Positions 18,799 through 28,078 of a stretch of DNA of 34,677 nucleotides are shown here, piece by piece. The first letter of the stretch is position 1. Each line of letters begins with the position of its first letter. The position numbers were made by a program, and so were the translations under genes. Source of the DNA: Culturomica sp. (GTDB lineage Bacteria; Bacteroidota; Bacteroidia; Bacteroidales; Marinifilaceae); NCBI GenBank assembly GCA_031262745.1, contig JAISHE010000072.1, positions 1 to 34,677 on the forward strand. The letters run 5' to 3'. Below the pieces are notes generated by a model. The model ran no database searches. It was not told where the DNA came from and saw only the letters and a list, made by a program, of their open reading frames with translations.

Positions 18799-20265
18799 TT
18801 ATTTAGCTAATCTTTGAAGAATATCCAACAAATGCTTCCACCACATTTCCACCGTTTTAATGTTCACCTTTTCGTTAGGCGAGTGAACGCCACGTAAAGT
18901 GGGACCAAATGAAATCATGTCTATGCCGGAGAATTTTTCCGAAAACAGTCCACATTCCAAACCTGCATGGATGGAGCGTACTATCGGTTCTTTACCGAAT
19001 AATGTTTTGTATGATTCTACCGCTATTTTCAATATCTTAGAATTAGGATTAGGTACCCAACCCGGATAACCGTCACTATGTTGAACCTCGGCACCGGCAA
19101 GTTTGAAAACACATTCAACAGTTGATGCCACATTCATTTTCTCCGAACTCAGGTCGCTACGCTGAGAAGTTGTAATCACTACATCCATATTATTTGCATT
19201 CATTCTCACAGATGCAAGATTCGTGGATGTTTCAACCATTCCGGGCATACGCATACTCATAGCAACCACTCCGTGAGGACAGGCATAAATTGCTTCCAAG
19301 AGTTTGGTAGTAGATACGACAGTTAGCGGTTTCACTCCGGCAACAAGTTCCGTAGATTCAATTTCAAGTTTCAAATTCGGTTCCGTAAAGTTCCAAACTT
19401 CTTCCATTTCGGCAGAATAAACATTAAAATCGGCTCTAACGTTCTCTTTATAACTATTGTCGAAGATAACCACTGCCGAAGCCTCACGTGCAATGGCATT
19501 GCGCAGATTTCCTCCATTAAACTCCACAAGACGTAATCCGTATTTTTTATTCATTTGCCATAAAAAACGGTTCAATATTTTTATAGCATTACCTCTACCT
19601 TTATTTATATCATCACCGGAATGTCCTCCTTGTAAGTCGCTAACCACAATACGCACGACAAAAGTGTCGACCGGAACAGTTGTATTTCTTTCTACTCTTT
19701 GATTGATTAATGTGTCTATTCCACCGGCACAACCTATGAATATTTCGCCTTCATCCTCAGAGTCCAAATTAAGTAAAAGCCTTCCGTCAAAAAAATCAGA
19801 TTTCAAAGCAAATGCACCGGAAAGTCCGGTTTCTTCGTCAACTGTAAAAAGACATTCCAAATCCCCGTGCTTAATATCCTTTGAAGCCAGAATAGCCAAT
19901 TGTGCGGCAACACCTATACCATCATCAGCTCCAAGAGTAGTTCCGCGTGCCTTTACCCATTCACCGTCAATATAAGGCACAATCGGATCCCTTTCAAAAT
20001 CGTGCACCGTGTCTGCATTTTTCTCTCCAACCATATCGGTATGTGCCTGTAAAACAACTGTCGGCGCATTTTCCATGCCGGCTACAGCAACTTTCTTTAT
20101 CAACACATTACCTATTTCATCTCTTTTCGCTTCCAAATTATGTTTAGCGGCAAACTCCAAAAGATATGCCGTCATTTTTTCTTCATTCTTTGACGGACGC
20201 GGTATTTGACATATTTCCTCAAAATACTGCCACAGTTTCTCCGGTTTTAACCCTGTTAATATCAT
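18799..20265 (-). CDS. pepD: Aminoacyl-histidine dipeptidase PepD (M20 peptidase)
   Basis: A 488-residue dizinc exopeptidase that cleaves Xaa-His and related dipeptides in the cytoplasm. M20 features in order are VVLQAHTDMVGEKN (metal-ligand His), TTLGADDGIGVAAQLAIL (bridging Asp), FTVDEETGLSGAFAL (catalytic Glu and metal Glu), NLDSEDEGEIFIGCAGG, and the late HAGLECGLFSEKFSGIDMISFGP. Length matches PepD of Bacteroidetes and enterobacteria. The ATG overlaps the stop of the marR-type gene by 4 bases (ATGA), which indicates translational coupling. Confidence 0.94.
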   Translation of the reverse strand: MILTGLKPEKLWQYFEEICQIPRPSKNEEKMTAYLLEFAAKHNLEAKRDEIGNVLIKKVAVAGMENAPTVVLQAHTDMVGEKNADTVHDFERDPIVPYIDGEWVKARGTTLGADDGIGVAAQLAILASKDIKHGDLECLFTVDEETGLSGAFALKSDFFDGRLLLNLDSEDEGEIFIGCAGGIDTLINQRVERNTTVPVDTFVVRIVVSDLQGGHSGDDINKGRGNAIKILNRFLWQMNKKYGLRLVEFNGGNLRNAIAREASAVVIFDNSYKENVRADFNVYSAEMEEVWNFTEPNLKLEIESTELVAGVKPLTVVSTTKLLEAIYACPHGVVAMSMRMPGMVETSTNLASVRMNANNMDVVITTSQRSDLSSEKMNVASTVECVFKLAGAEVQHSDGYPGWVPNPNSKILKIAVESYKTLFGKEPIVRSIHAGLECGLFSEKFSGIDMISFGPTLRGVHSPNEKVNIKTVEMWWKHLLDILQRLAK

Positions 20266-20687
20266 TTCAGTAAATTATTAAATTTTTTCAATATCCATAA
20301 ACAATTCTTGATCTCATCAGGAGCAATGGTAAAAGCCAAATCGGTATGTATTTGTTCTTCGACATCCGTCAATGCTTTACGAGAAGCTATCCCCTTTTCG
20401 GTAAGCACAATCAGATTGTTGCGCTTATCTTTATCCGATGTTATTCTTCGTAAAAATCCTCTTTTTGAAAGAGTATTCAACAATTTGGTTACGTTATACT
20501 TATCTTTTTCTATCTTCTTGGCTATTGTCTGTTGATTCACATTATCCGATTCCCAGAGCACTTTTAAAAGTTCGTACTGTTCTCTGCTTAAATCATAACC
20601 AGCCTTTTGAAATGAGCGATTAAGTTGCTTTGTATAGCCTCTCTCTACCTTGCTGAGATAGTTTACCAGTTCCGAAACATCTTTCAT
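20262..20687 (-). CDS. MarR-family transcriptional regulator
   Basis: A 141-residue winged-helix protein. Residues about 25-100 carry the MarR core (LSREQYELLKVLWESDN, QQTIAKKIEKDKYNVTKLLNTLSKRGFLRRITSDKDKRNNLIVLTEKG), with helical ends for dimerisation. MarR proteins usually repress their own operon and respond to small phenolic or oxidising ligands. Here the gene is coupled to pepD and msrC, so control of this small peptidase/oxidative-repair operon is the simplest reading. No clear -7 box or palindrome was seen in the 46 bases before the ATG, so it may instead be read through from the lipoprotein gene upstream. Confidence 0.88.
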   Translation of the reverse strand: MKDVSELVNYLSKVERGYTKQLNRSFQKAGYDLSREQYELLKVLWESDNVNQQTIAKKIEKDKYNVTKLLNTLSKRGFLRRITSDKDKRNNLIVLTEKGIASRKALTDVEEQIHTDLAFTIAPDEIKNCLWILKKFNNLLK

Positions 20688-20733
20688 TATTATATCTTTT
20701 AGTTTTTATATCTACATTAACCACCTTGACTAA

Positions 20734-21474
20734 TCATTCTTCCGGTATTATAGGAACCTGTTTATCCTCCTCAAACATAGTTTCACCCTTTATGTATGTT
20801 TTAGTCATACCGGTAACCCAAACATTAGCGGTATTGATAGCAACCACTGATACCTTTATTTTATTTAATGTCGGGTATTGTACAAATACACTTTGAATAG
20901 CAGTTTCCATTTTTGTTGCACCATCAACAAATGAAAGTAAATCACTACCTTTATAATACACGTCTGTTTGATTTATTTCGGTCGCGAGCGAAATACGCAA
21001 TCCGTAACCGTCCGCATTCGTACATTCTTGCCAACCTGTTTTAATTACTCCATCTCTATAAACAAGACTGTCAACTTCAAAATATCCCATAATAGCATCA
21101 TTCGTGATATTAATACCTATCTGTTCCTGATACTCGTCATTAGCATCATTTAAACCATTTACGGTAACATAATAATTTCCGTTTAATTCGCTTGGTGTGA
21201 ATGATGACAAACCGTTTGTTTGATAAGTGGTTTTGTTACCGTAAACATCCCCGAAATAGAGTAAATCCAATCCGTTTATATTAGTAACTCGCGGAGTACT
21301 GATCTGAATACCAAAAGAAATCACACCAAAATACGGAATAAATTCAGGATTTGCTGCCACATTCTGCTGCTCAATTATATAATCAACTCTCGCCCACAAA
21401 CTATCATCCGAACTATTGCAAGCCGTCAAAGACAATAAACCAACTAATACTGATAAATTTAAAACTCTCTTCAT
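20734..21474 (-). CDS. Hypothetical lipoprotein
   Basis: A 246-residue protein with a clear lipoprotein signal (MKRVLNLSVLVGLLSLTAC, lipobox Cys19) followed by NSSDDS, a spacer often seen on Bacteroidetes lipoproteins. I do not recognise a family. The body is rich in Asn, Thr, Tyr and aliphatic residues and looks beta-stranded, with no catalytic motif. It is transcribed after pgi with an 18-base gap and before marR with a 46-base gap, so cotranscription with pgi is possible. A NigD-like or fimbrial-accessory fold would be possible but I see no specific motif for either. Confidence 0.75.
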   Translation of the reverse strand: MKRVLNLSVLVGLLSLTACNSSDDSLWARVDYIIEQQNVAANPEFIPYFGVISFGIQISTPRVTNINGLDLLYFGDVYGNKTTYQTNGLSSFTPSELNGNYYVTVNGLNDANDEYQEQIGINITNDAIMGYFEVDSLVYRDGVIKTGWQECTNADGYGLRISLATEINQTDVYYKGSDLLSFVDGATKMETAIQSVFVQYPTLNKIKVSVVAINTANVWVTGMTKTYIKGETMFEEDKQVPIIPEE

Positions 21475-21492
21475 TTTTTCTTTCTCTTTGAA

Positions 21493-22833
21493 TCATTTAA
21501 CATTATCTACTCTTTCCTTAATCTTACGTGATTTCTCTTCATACCCGGGTTTGTTCAACAGCGCAAACATGTTGTTTTTATAATCTTCAACTCCGGGTTG
21601 GTCAAAAGGATTAACACCTAACATACTTCCGGAAATACCACAAGCCAATTCAAAGAAATAAATTAACTGACCGATTGTTTCTTCGTTCAATTCCGGTAAA
21701 ACGATTTCCATATTCGGTACCCCTCCGTCCACATGAGCAATCCTTGTACCAAGTTCCGCCATTTTATTAACTTCGTCTATACGTTTGCCGGCAAGAAAAT
21801 TTAATTGATCCAAATTTGCACTGTCGGTAGGTATCTTCACTTCATATTTCTGCTTATCAACACTGATAACCGTTTCCATAAGCATTCTCGGTCCCTGCTG
21901 TATATATTGCCCCATAGAATGCAGATCGGTAGTGAAATCAACACCTGCCGGAAAAATACCTTTATTTTCCTTACCTTCACTTTCACCGTAGAGCTGTTTC
22001 CACCATTCGGTTATAAAATGAAGTTTAGGATTGAAGTTAGCAAGAAGTTCAATTATATAACCTTTTGCATACAACGCCGAACGTGTTGACGCATATTCAA
22101 GAGCTATATTTTCTTCGTTGTTCATGCAATCGTTTTGCATGAATGCTGCTCCGGCTATAAATTTCTTAATATTAAAACCGGCTAATGCAATCGGCAACAA
22201 TCCCACCGGAGTAAGCACAGAAAAACGTCCTCCTATATTGTCGGGTATCACGTAAGTCTTATAACCTTCCTGCAAAGCTAATGTACGCAATGCACCCTTC
22301 TTCTCGTCTGTGATAGCAACAATACGTTTACCTGCTTCTGCTTTACCTACTTTTTGCTCAAGCATTTCTTTCAATAAACGAAATGCAATTGCAGGCTCGG
22401 TAGTTGTACCGGATTTGGAGATTACACATATACCAAACTCTTTGTTGTTCAAATAGTTCATCATTTCATGGTAGTAATCTTCTCCTATATTATGACCGGC
22501 ATAAATTATTTTCATACCCTCATTGTCATAACTCGAAAAACTGTCGGAAAGTGCTTCTATCACTGCGCGTGCACCAAGATACGAACCACCTATACCTATC
22601 ACAACAATAACATTAACTCTTTTTGATAATTCTTTTGCAGTATTTTCAATATCGGAAAGAAATTCGTCGGTTATTTCCGACGGTAATCTCAACCAGCCTA
22701 AGAAATCATTACCTTTCGATGTTCCGTTTTTCAAACTCTGAAAAGCTTTTTTAGCTTCCGGATAAAGAGATTTGATGTCATTATCACTTACAAATCCATT
22801 CACCTGTTTCGGACTAAATTCAATTTTTTTCAT
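21493..22833 (-). CDS. pgi: Glucose-6-phosphate isomerase
   Basis: A 446-residue isomerase interconverting glucose 6-phosphate and fructose 6-phosphate. Fructose 6-phosphate is also the substrate that ManA would use for the mannose branch encoded at 31-32 kb. SIS-domain features are [56 protein letters not shown], and the catalytic [18 protein letters not shown]. Length matches the short bacterial form found in Bacteroidetes and Firmicutes. The gene starts 40 bases after the RNase P RNA on the same strand, with no terminator or clear -7 box between. Confidence 0.96.
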   Translation of the reverse strand: MKKIEFSPKQVNGFVSDNDIKSLYPEAKKAFQSLKNGTSKGNDFLGWLRLPSEITDEFLSDIENTAKELSKRVNVIVVIGIGGSYLGARAVIEALSDSFSSYDNEGMKIIYAGHNIGEDYYHEMMNYLNNKEFGICVISKSGTTTEPAIAFRLLKEMLEQKVGKAEAGKRIVAITDEKKGALRTLALQEGYKTYVIPDNIGGRFSVLTPVGLLPIALAGFNIKKFIAGAAFMQNDCMNNEENIALEYASTRSALYAKGYIIELLANFNPKLHFITEWWKQLYGESEGKENKGIFPAGVDFTTDLHSMGQYIQQGPRMLMETVISVDKQKYEVKIPTDSANLDQLNFLAGKRIDEVNKMAELGTRIAHVDGGVPNMEIVLPELNEETIGQLIYFFELACGISGSMLGVNPFDQPGVEDYKNNMFALLNKPGYEEKSRKIKERVDNVK

Positions 22834-22873
22834 TGTCTCTTTATATTGTTATATTATTAAAACCAAATTAATA

Positions 22874-23214
22874 GCAGACATATAAGCCGGGTTCTGTTAC
22901 CTTAAAGGCTTCTATCATTTATCTACTCCGAAAATCGCTTTTCGGCTCAAGCGACCTACCCCCCGACTCAGCACGGGAAAACTTAAAACGTCGGTATACA
23001 TGGTCTTGCAACTCGCGAGGCGCACGGCTGCAACGGTTACCCGCCACACCGGTAGGCTCTTACCCTGCCTTTTCACCCTTATTCCTCTTTCAAAGAACGG
23101 TTATTTTCTGTTGCGCTACTATGCCCTTGCGGACTTCTTCCCGTTAGGAAGCGCGACTCCCTGCGTTGCCCGGACTTTCCTCTCTCCCTATGGGACAGCG
23201 ATAGAACTGCCTGC
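22874..23214 (-). ncRNA. rnpB: RNase P RNA (bacterial type A)
   Basis: The catalytic RNA of RNase P, which matures tRNA 5' ends. On the minus strand it begins GCAGGCAG and soon shows the universal GAGGAAAGTCCGGGCAACGC. Near the 3' end come AGATAAATGATAGAAGCC and ACAGAACCCGGCTTAT. P1 pairs GCAGGCA at the 5' end with TGTCTGC at the 3' end. The length of about 341 bases is normal. Ends are set by the P1 pairing and could shift by one or two bases. An 86-codon frame on the opposite strand here is an artefact of this RNA. Confidence 0.95.
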
Positions 23215-23233
23215 TATTATAATTAAAAAATCG

Positions 23234-23241
23234 TATCTTTA
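23234..23241 (+). promoter_or_regulatory. Weak -7 box for the DUF4294-holA operon
   Basis: TATCTTTA differs from TAnnTTTG by the final base and lies 28 bases before the ATG at 23270. The same variant occurs before the gene at 490. Confidence 0.35.
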
Positions 23242-23248
23242 CGAAATT

Positions 23249-23256
23249 CAAAAGTA
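23249..23256 (-). promoter_or_regulatory. Candidate -7 box for rnpB
   Basis: TACTTTTG on the minus strand fits TAnnTTTG. It would start transcription about 28 bases before the mature 5' end of RNase P RNA, implying a short leader to be trimmed. It lies between the plus-strand box at 23234 and the ATG at 23270. Confidence 0.3.
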
Positions 23257-23269
23257 CTAAAAATTTGAT

Positions 23270-23869
23270 ATGTTGAGAACAATAATAGGGTTTATTTCCG
23301 TTTTAGTATTTCTAACTGCCATGCTACCGGAAGTGAGTGCACAGTTAGTAGCACAGGATACTGTTATGCGACATATCGTTTTGGATGAAGTTATTGTGTA
23401 TCCGAAGAAAACAAAGCCTACAGGAAAACAACAACGACATGCGCAAAGAATGCAGAGATTGGAATATAATGTGCGCAAAGCATATCCATTCGCCGTAATA
23501 GCAGCAAAGAAAATTAATGAAATCGAAATTAAGATCTCAAAAGTCAGCAGTAAAAAAGAAAAGGAAAAAATCATAAAAGAAGAATACAAAGACTTAATGA
23601 GAACTTTTAAGAAACCTCTTATGAAGCTCACTATAAGTCAAGGAAGAATTCTTATTAAACTTATTTATCGGGAAACGTCGGCATCATCTTTCAGTCATAT
23701 AAGAGAATATAGGGGTGGTTTTAACGCATATTTCTGGCAATCAATTGCTTTACTTTTCGGTAATAATCTTAAATCCGACTACGAACCTTATGGTGAAGAT
23801 GCGGAAATTGAAAAAATAGTGAAGAAGATTGAGAATGAAAATACTTTGTTTCGTAACTTTGTAGAATAA
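23270..23869 (+). CDS. DUF4294 domain-containing exported protein
   Basis: A 199-residue protein with a cleavable signal peptide (residues 1-24, ending VSAQ). The mature part matches what I know of DUF4294 in Bacteroidetes: HIVLDEVIVYPKK, then LEYNVRKAYPFAVIAAKKINEIE, a lysine/glutamate-rich helical stretch at about 90-105, and MKLTISQGRILIKLIYRETSASSF. No enzymatic motif is known for the family and I propose none; the signal peptide suggests a periplasmic location. It is followed after 12 bases by holA, with which it is probably cotranscribed. Confidence 0.8.
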   Translation: MLRTIIGFISVLVFLTAMLPEVSAQLVAQDTVMRHIVLDEVIVYPKKTKPTGKQQRHAQRMQRLEYNVRKAYPFAVIAAKKINEIEIKISKVSSKKEKEKIIKEEYKDLMRTFKKPLMKLTISQGRILIKLIYRETSASSFSHIREYRGGFNAYFWQSIALLFGNNLKSDYEPYGEDAEIEKIVKKIENENTLFRNFVE

Positions 23870-23881
23870 TTCAAAAAAGGT

Positions 23882-24886
23882 ATGACTAACGAAGCAATCA
23901 TAAAAGACATTAAAGCAGGACGTTATGCTCCTATTTATTTTATTTGCGGCGAAGAGCCGTTTTTTATTGATAGTATTACGGATTGCGTTGAAAATATATT
24001 GCCGGAAGATGCCAAAGCATTTAACCAAACAGTGGTTTACGGTAATGACGTAAATATGACGGCTATAACCGACATGGCACGTCGATTTCCGATTATGTCC
24101 GACCGTCAGGTGGTGATCGTTAAAGAAGCCCAAAATATCAAGGATTTTGACAATCTTTCTCCGTATATTGATCATTTTCAAGCAAGTACTATATTGCTTT
24201 TCGCATATAAAAATAAAAAGGGAGACAAAAGAAAATCCGTTTTCAAAAAATTAGCTTCATCCAAGAACTGTCTATACTTTGAAGCGACTAAACTGTATGA
24301 CAATCAATTGCCGGCTTGGATTATGGACTACTGCAAGTCTAAACAAATCGATATTTCTCCCAAAGCTGTTTCTATTCTTGCAGAAAGTTTAGGTACTGAC
24401 CTTAGCAGAGTTGTAAACGAGATTGATAAATTGACTTTACTGGTAAAAAAAGGACAGAAAATAGATGAGAAACTTGTGGAAGAACATACGGGTATCAGTA
24501 AGGATTTCAACACTTTCGAACTTCAAAGTGCCATTACGAAAAGGGATGTGTTGAAAGCAAATCAGATTGTTAATTATTTTGAATCAAATCCTAAAAACAA
24601 CCCGCTTGTTCTCACTATTGCCACACTTTTTAGATATTTTCTAATTCTTCTATCCTATCACTATCATAAAACGGGAGTGAGTGAAAGAGAACTTGCAGCA
24701 ATGCTCGGAGTAAATCCGTTTTTTATGAAAGATTACGTTAACGGTAGCAAAGCTTACAATGCACGCAAATGTGCAGAAATAATTTCACTTCTTCGTGAAT
24801 ATGACATGAAATCAAAAGGTGTCGGCAATGCCGGCACCTCCGACGGAGAATTGCTCCGAGAATTAGTTTTTAAAATTATGCACTAA
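23882..24886 (+). CDS. holA: DNA polymerase III subunit delta
   Basis: A 334-residue clamp-loader subunit that opens the beta sliding clamp. Family features are PIYFICGEEPFFIDSITD near the N-terminus (in place of a Walker A), RRFPIMSDRQVVIVKEAQ, the FEATKLYDNQLPAWI region, LSRVVNEIDKLTLLV, and the C-terminal ELLRELVFKI. Length is normal. The short distance to the DUF4294 gene suggests one transcript. Its last 4 bases overlap the convergent winged-helix gene. Confidence 0.92.
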   Translation: MTNEAIIKDIKAGRYAPIYFICGEEPFFIDSITDCVENILPEDAKAFNQTVVYGNDVNMTAITDMARRFPIMSDRQVVIVKEAQNIKDFDNLSPYIDHFQASTILLFAYKNKKGDKRKSVFKKLASSKNCLYFEATKLYDNQLPAWIMDYCKSKQIDISPKAVSILAESLGTDLSRVVNEIDKLTLLVKKGQKIDEKLVEEHTGISKDFNTFELQSAITKRDVLKANQIVNYFESNPKNNPLVLTIATLFRYFLILLSYHYHKTGVSERELAAMLGVNPFFMKDYVNGSKAYNARKCAEIISLLREYDMKSKGVGNAGTSDGELLRELVFKIMH

Positions 24887-25164
24887 CCTATATAGGTTTT
24901 CAAATTTTCCACATAAGTTTCAAAAGCATCTATGCCTTTGGGAGTTATCTTACAAATAGTGCGTGGCATCTTGCCCTGAAAAGTCTTTGTAACAGAGATA
25001 TAGCCGGCTTCACTAAGTTTATCTATTTGCACGCTCAAATTGCCGGAAGTTGCACCGCTTTGTTTTTTAAGATACACAAAGTCTGCTTCTTCTACTGTTA
25101 TAAGTAGCGACATGATTGCCAAACGCAGTTGCGAATGAAGTAGCGGGTCAAGTTCCTTAAACAT
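24883..25164 (-). CDS. Winged-helix transcriptional regulator (HTH_34 type)
   Basis: A 93-residue winged-helix DNA-binding protein. The motif order LRLAIMSLLITVEEADFVYLKKQSGATSGNLSVQIDKLSEAGYISV, then KTFQGKMPRTICKITPKG, is typical of the small winged-helix family PF13601. Such proteins usually act as dimers and sit next to a membrane protein gene. Here the gene overlaps the upstream membrane protein gene by 8 bases, so the two are translationally coupled. The target is unknown; autoregulation of this pair is the simplest guess. Confidence 0.88.
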   Translation of the reverse strand: MFKELDPLLHSQLRLAIMSLLITVEEADFVYLKKQSGATSGNLSVQIDKLSEAGYISVTKTFQGKMPRTICKITPKGIDAFETYVENLKTYIG

Positions 25165-25792
25165 TCTCTTCTGCTAATTTGTTTAACTTATATGTAGGTA
25201 TTACAAAACCTATGAGCATACATACCGCAAGAATTATAAACTGTAAAACGAAAGTCGAACCGTCAATGATAATCATAAGAAATGATAACAAAGCTCCTAC
25301 CCAAAAATAAATAGCTCCGTACATAAATGGTTTGAACCTGCATACTTTTGCCGTTGAAAATTCAGCTAAGCCCGTCAAGATCATTATCGTAGGAGTGATC
25401 AAAATCGTAAATTCAATCTTTGCCCAAAATAAGACCAACGAAAAGATAATAATTAGAAAACAAATAATACTTATTAAATGAGCCAACCAAATGTTACTTA
25501 TTATTCTGTCAATGTAAGATTTGACAATAGTTGAACGGTCTATTCTCCTTGATGAATAAGCATCAATTATACAAACTACGCATGTAAGCCACCAAACATT
25601 AAAAGACTGTGATTTGCAACCAACAGGCAAAATATACAGCAGTAAATAGTTCATAACAGCAATTAAAGCTATCGAATAACCCCAAAGTAGAAAACTATGT
25701 CCGTTAATTTTCTGCACGTTGTTACGCGCTCTGTCAATCATTTCGTTGATAATTGAAAAACTTTCTTTTTCTGTAAAATTTTTTGATTCCAT
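25157..25792 (-). CDS. Multi-pass membrane protein paired with the winged-helix regulator
   Basis: A 211-residue membrane protein of no assigned function. I chose the ATG at 25792 (ESKNFTEKESFSIINEMI...). A TTG 33 bases upstream at 25825 would fall inside the promoter -7 box and add unrelated residues. A soluble N-terminus of about 25 residues is followed by roughly five or six hydrophobic segments, starting at HSFLLWGYSIALIAVMNYLLLYI and ending at FVLQFIILAVCMLIGFVIP. A tail IPTYKLNKLAEENV overlaps the start of the regulator gene. Pairs of this kind are common in Bacteroidetes and are often annotated 'hypothetical membrane protein'. Confidence 0.8.
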   Translation of the reverse strand: MESKNFTEKESFSIINEMIDRARNNVQKINGHSFLLWGYSIALIAVMNYLLLYILPVGCKSQSFNVWWLTCVVCIIDAYSSRRIDRSTIVKSYIDRIISNIWLAHLISIICFLIIIFSLVLFWAKIEFTILITPTIMILTGLAEFSTAKVCRFKPFMYGAIYFWVGALLSFLMIIIDGSTFVLQFIILAVCMLIGFVIPTYKLNKLAEENV

Positions 25793-25822
25793 ATTCAATA
25801 CGTTTAGATTATTAATTTCCTG

Positions 25823-25830
25823 CAAAGATA
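25823..25830 (-). promoter_or_regulatory. -7 promoter box of the membrane protein/regulator pair
   Basis: TATCTTTG on the minus strand fits TAnnTTTG exactly. The leader to the ATG at 25792 is about 25 bases. This box decides the start choice by excluding the upstream TTG. Confidence 0.65.
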
Positions 25831-25906
25831 AATTAGTTTAAAATATAAACCAAATTATTTTGAGATTTTTTCAATCTAAGGTTATTTTATTCTACTAAAG
25901 TTGTTC

Positions 25907-28078
25907 TTAAAAGTAGTAGCCAAGATTAAAGTAGAATGAAAACTCTCTACTCCAATCTGACATACTGAATGTGAGATTTACCGGACCTGCGGCAAAATCG
26001 TAAGAATAATCAATGAAACTGCCAAATAGCTTTTCTCCGGCTAAGATGTCGAAAAAGTTACCGTTATGAAATGCACAATTACCTCCGAATGAAAGGTAAT
26101 GCTTGCTTCCCATGCGCTGACGTAAAGTGAGTTTAGCTGCCACAAGCGAATTGTCGAATAACTCCAAATTTGAAATACCGCTGAATGTCATCTGCTGAGG
26201 CATATAACGTTTAGCAACTTCCCCACCCATATAATTAAGGTAAGCAAAAGGTATGTCATGACTTACCAACACTCTTCCGTAAAATGACGGTATAATTTTG
26301 AAACGGTTTACAACAGGAATAACACCTGTAATATTTGCACTTATCTCACCAAAAGGCGTACCTTCATCGTATGTTATAAAATTGTCGGTATGCAATGCGT
26401 AAGAGGCTTCCAATGAAAATCCGCGCTTAGGGTAATACTTTCTGTCCAAAGTTTCAATTTGCATAAGAGCATAGTAGCTTATAAAATGTTGCGATTTAAT
26501 ATCAAGTACATAGTTATCATCACTGTATAAAGCAGGCTCATAATCAAACATTTCATATCTCATACCGACTTTTAAGTTCATATTTCTTATTCCGAATTGA
26601 GAATATGAAAGCTCGCCCAAATGGTAGCGGAAAACTATGTTATTAGTCTTATCTCCCTTAGAATAAAGATTGAAATCATTGTATTTAAACATGTAAGAAG
26701 CGTCTAATGTCATCAAAAACGGATTGGCAAGTGTGAAATCCATTCTTAAATAAGGATTCTTACTAAGACGACTTGTTAAAGAAAGTGTAGTACTTCTAAA
26801 CGGCAGTCTATGCAACTTTGTATTTAACAACACAGCTGCCATTTCTTCCGTGTCAAAACGGAAGCCAAAGTTAAGGCTGTTACTGTTTTCTTCTTTCAGC
26901 ACAAATACAAGTTCGTATTCCTCCGGTCCGCCGATAAGACGATAATTCACAGCAGAAAACATTTTTGTTCCATACAAAGTGTTAACGGCATCGTTTATAT
27001 CATCCGAAGAAACTATTTCTTCGGGTTTAAATTTAACTGTCTTGCGCACACGCTTGTTATCCTTTGAAAGTCCTTTGAAAGTTAATTTCTTTATGAAAAA
27101 CTTGTTAACATTGCGATACATCTCAGTGGGTTCGCTTGATCTTTCAACTTCTCTTTTGATTTCTTCCAGTTCATCCCAATGTGCCCTCATTGCCTGTTCG
27201 CCTCTATTGATAATTGTATCTATTGCAATGGTGTTGAAACTCGCCACAGTATATTTTTCAAGATTAGGTCTGACATGCAAATCCGTTATCTTTATATTAT
27301 CCTGATATTTATTAAGACATAAGATATTTATCAATTGTGCCATTATTCCCGGCAAAGTGTTAAGCCTTTTCTTATCTTCCAATTCTGCCTGTACATCTAT
27401 GCCAATCACAATATCCGCACCCATTGATCTCGCTATATCCACAGGATAGTTATTCACTATTCCGCCATCTACAAGCATAACACTATCCAATTCCACAGGT
27501 GCGAATACCCCCGGTATCGACATACTTGCCAACATTGAGGTAACCAAATCTCCTTTGTGGAAAACAACTTCTTCCCTATTTAAAATGTTTGCCGCAACAC
27601 ATGCAAACTGAACGGGTAAAGTGTCAAAAGAAAGCGTATCATGGTAACCCACCGTCAATTCGGTTAAAAGATTTTGAACATTATGACCTTTAATTATTCC
27701 TCTCAAATTTTCGGTATGCTTACTATTCATATTGATTGTGAGCAGATATTTCTCGGTGTCTTCTTTTTGAGTAAATAACACATCATTTCTTGATATTTTA
27801 TCTCCTAAAAGATATTCCCAATCCTGAGAACGAGCGATGCTGTCAATAAATTTAACATCATGACCTACTGCATATAAACCTCCTATTAATGCTCCCATAC
27901 TTGTACCGACAACGAAATCTATCGGTACTCCGGCTTCTTCTATCACTTTAATTGCACCTATATGTGCCATGCCTTTTGCACCACCACCGCTAAGCACCAC
28001 GGCAACTTTTTTTCGTTCTGCTTGCAGAGATGTGAGAAGTAATAGCACAAACAAGAAAACCAAGCCTATTCGTTTCAT
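25907..28078 (-). CDS. Patatin-like phospholipase with POTRA-like region and outer-membrane beta-barrel
   Basis: A 723-residue exported protein. Residues 1-20 are a signal peptide. Residues about 25-215 form the patatin domain, with oxyanion-hole GGGAKG (31-36), nucleophile GTSMG (Ser60) and catalytic Asp in DGG (Asp204). A POTRA-like segment covers about 325-405 (KKLTFKGLSKDNKRVRKTV...). A BamA/Omp85-like barrel runs from about 410 to the end, closing with FYFNLGYYF, a typical aromatic beta-signal. This layout is that of PlpD-type (type Vd) secreted patatins. Whether the lipase is released or stays attached is unknown; no linker cleavage site is evident. The ATG overlaps the manC stop by 4 bases (ATGA). 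The catalytic residues are intact, so activity on phospholipids is likely. Confidence 0.9.
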   Translation of the reverse strand: MKRIGLVFLFVLLLLTSLQAERKKVAVVLSGGGAKGMAHIGAIKVIEEAGVPIDFVVGTSMGALIGGLYAVGHDVKFIDSIARSQDWEYLLGDKISRNDVLFTQKEDTEKYLLTINMNSKHTENLRGIIKGHNVQNLLTELTVGYHDTLSFDTLPVQFACVAANILNREEVVFHKGDLVTSMLASMSIPGVFAPVELDSVMLVDGGIVNNYPVDIARSMGADIVIGIDVQAELEDKKRLNTLPGIMAQLINILCLNKYQDNIKITDLHVRPNLEKYTVASFNTIAIDTIINRGEQAMRAHWDELEEIKREVERSSEPTEMYRNVNKFFIKKLTFKGLSKDNKRVRKTVKFKPEEIVSSDDINDAVNTLYGTKMFSAVNYRLIGGPEEYELVFVLKEENSNSLNFGFRFDTEEMAAVLLNTKLHRLPFRSTTLSLTSRLSKNPYLRMDFTLANPFLMTLDASYMFKYNDFNLYSKGDKTNNIVFRYHLGELSYSQFGIRNMNLKVGMRYEMFDYEPALYSDDNYVLDIKSQHFISYYALMQIETLDRKYYPKRGFSLEASYALHTDNFITYDEGTPFGEISANITGVIPVVNRFKIIPSFYGRVLVSHDIPFAYLNYMGGEVAKRYMPQQMTFSGISNLELFDNSLVAAKLTLRQRMGSKHYLSFGGNCAFHNGNFFDILAGEKLFGSFIDYSYDFAAGPVNLTFSMSDWSREFSFYFNLGYYF

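Noticed and set aside
23000..23260. 86-codon plus-strand frame
   Set aside because: It lies antisense to the RNase P RNA, whose conserved elements fully explain the sequence.
25793..25825. Upstream TTG start of the membrane protein gene
   Set aside because: The TTG at 25825 falls in a perfect -7 box (25823-25830), so it would not be in the transcript.
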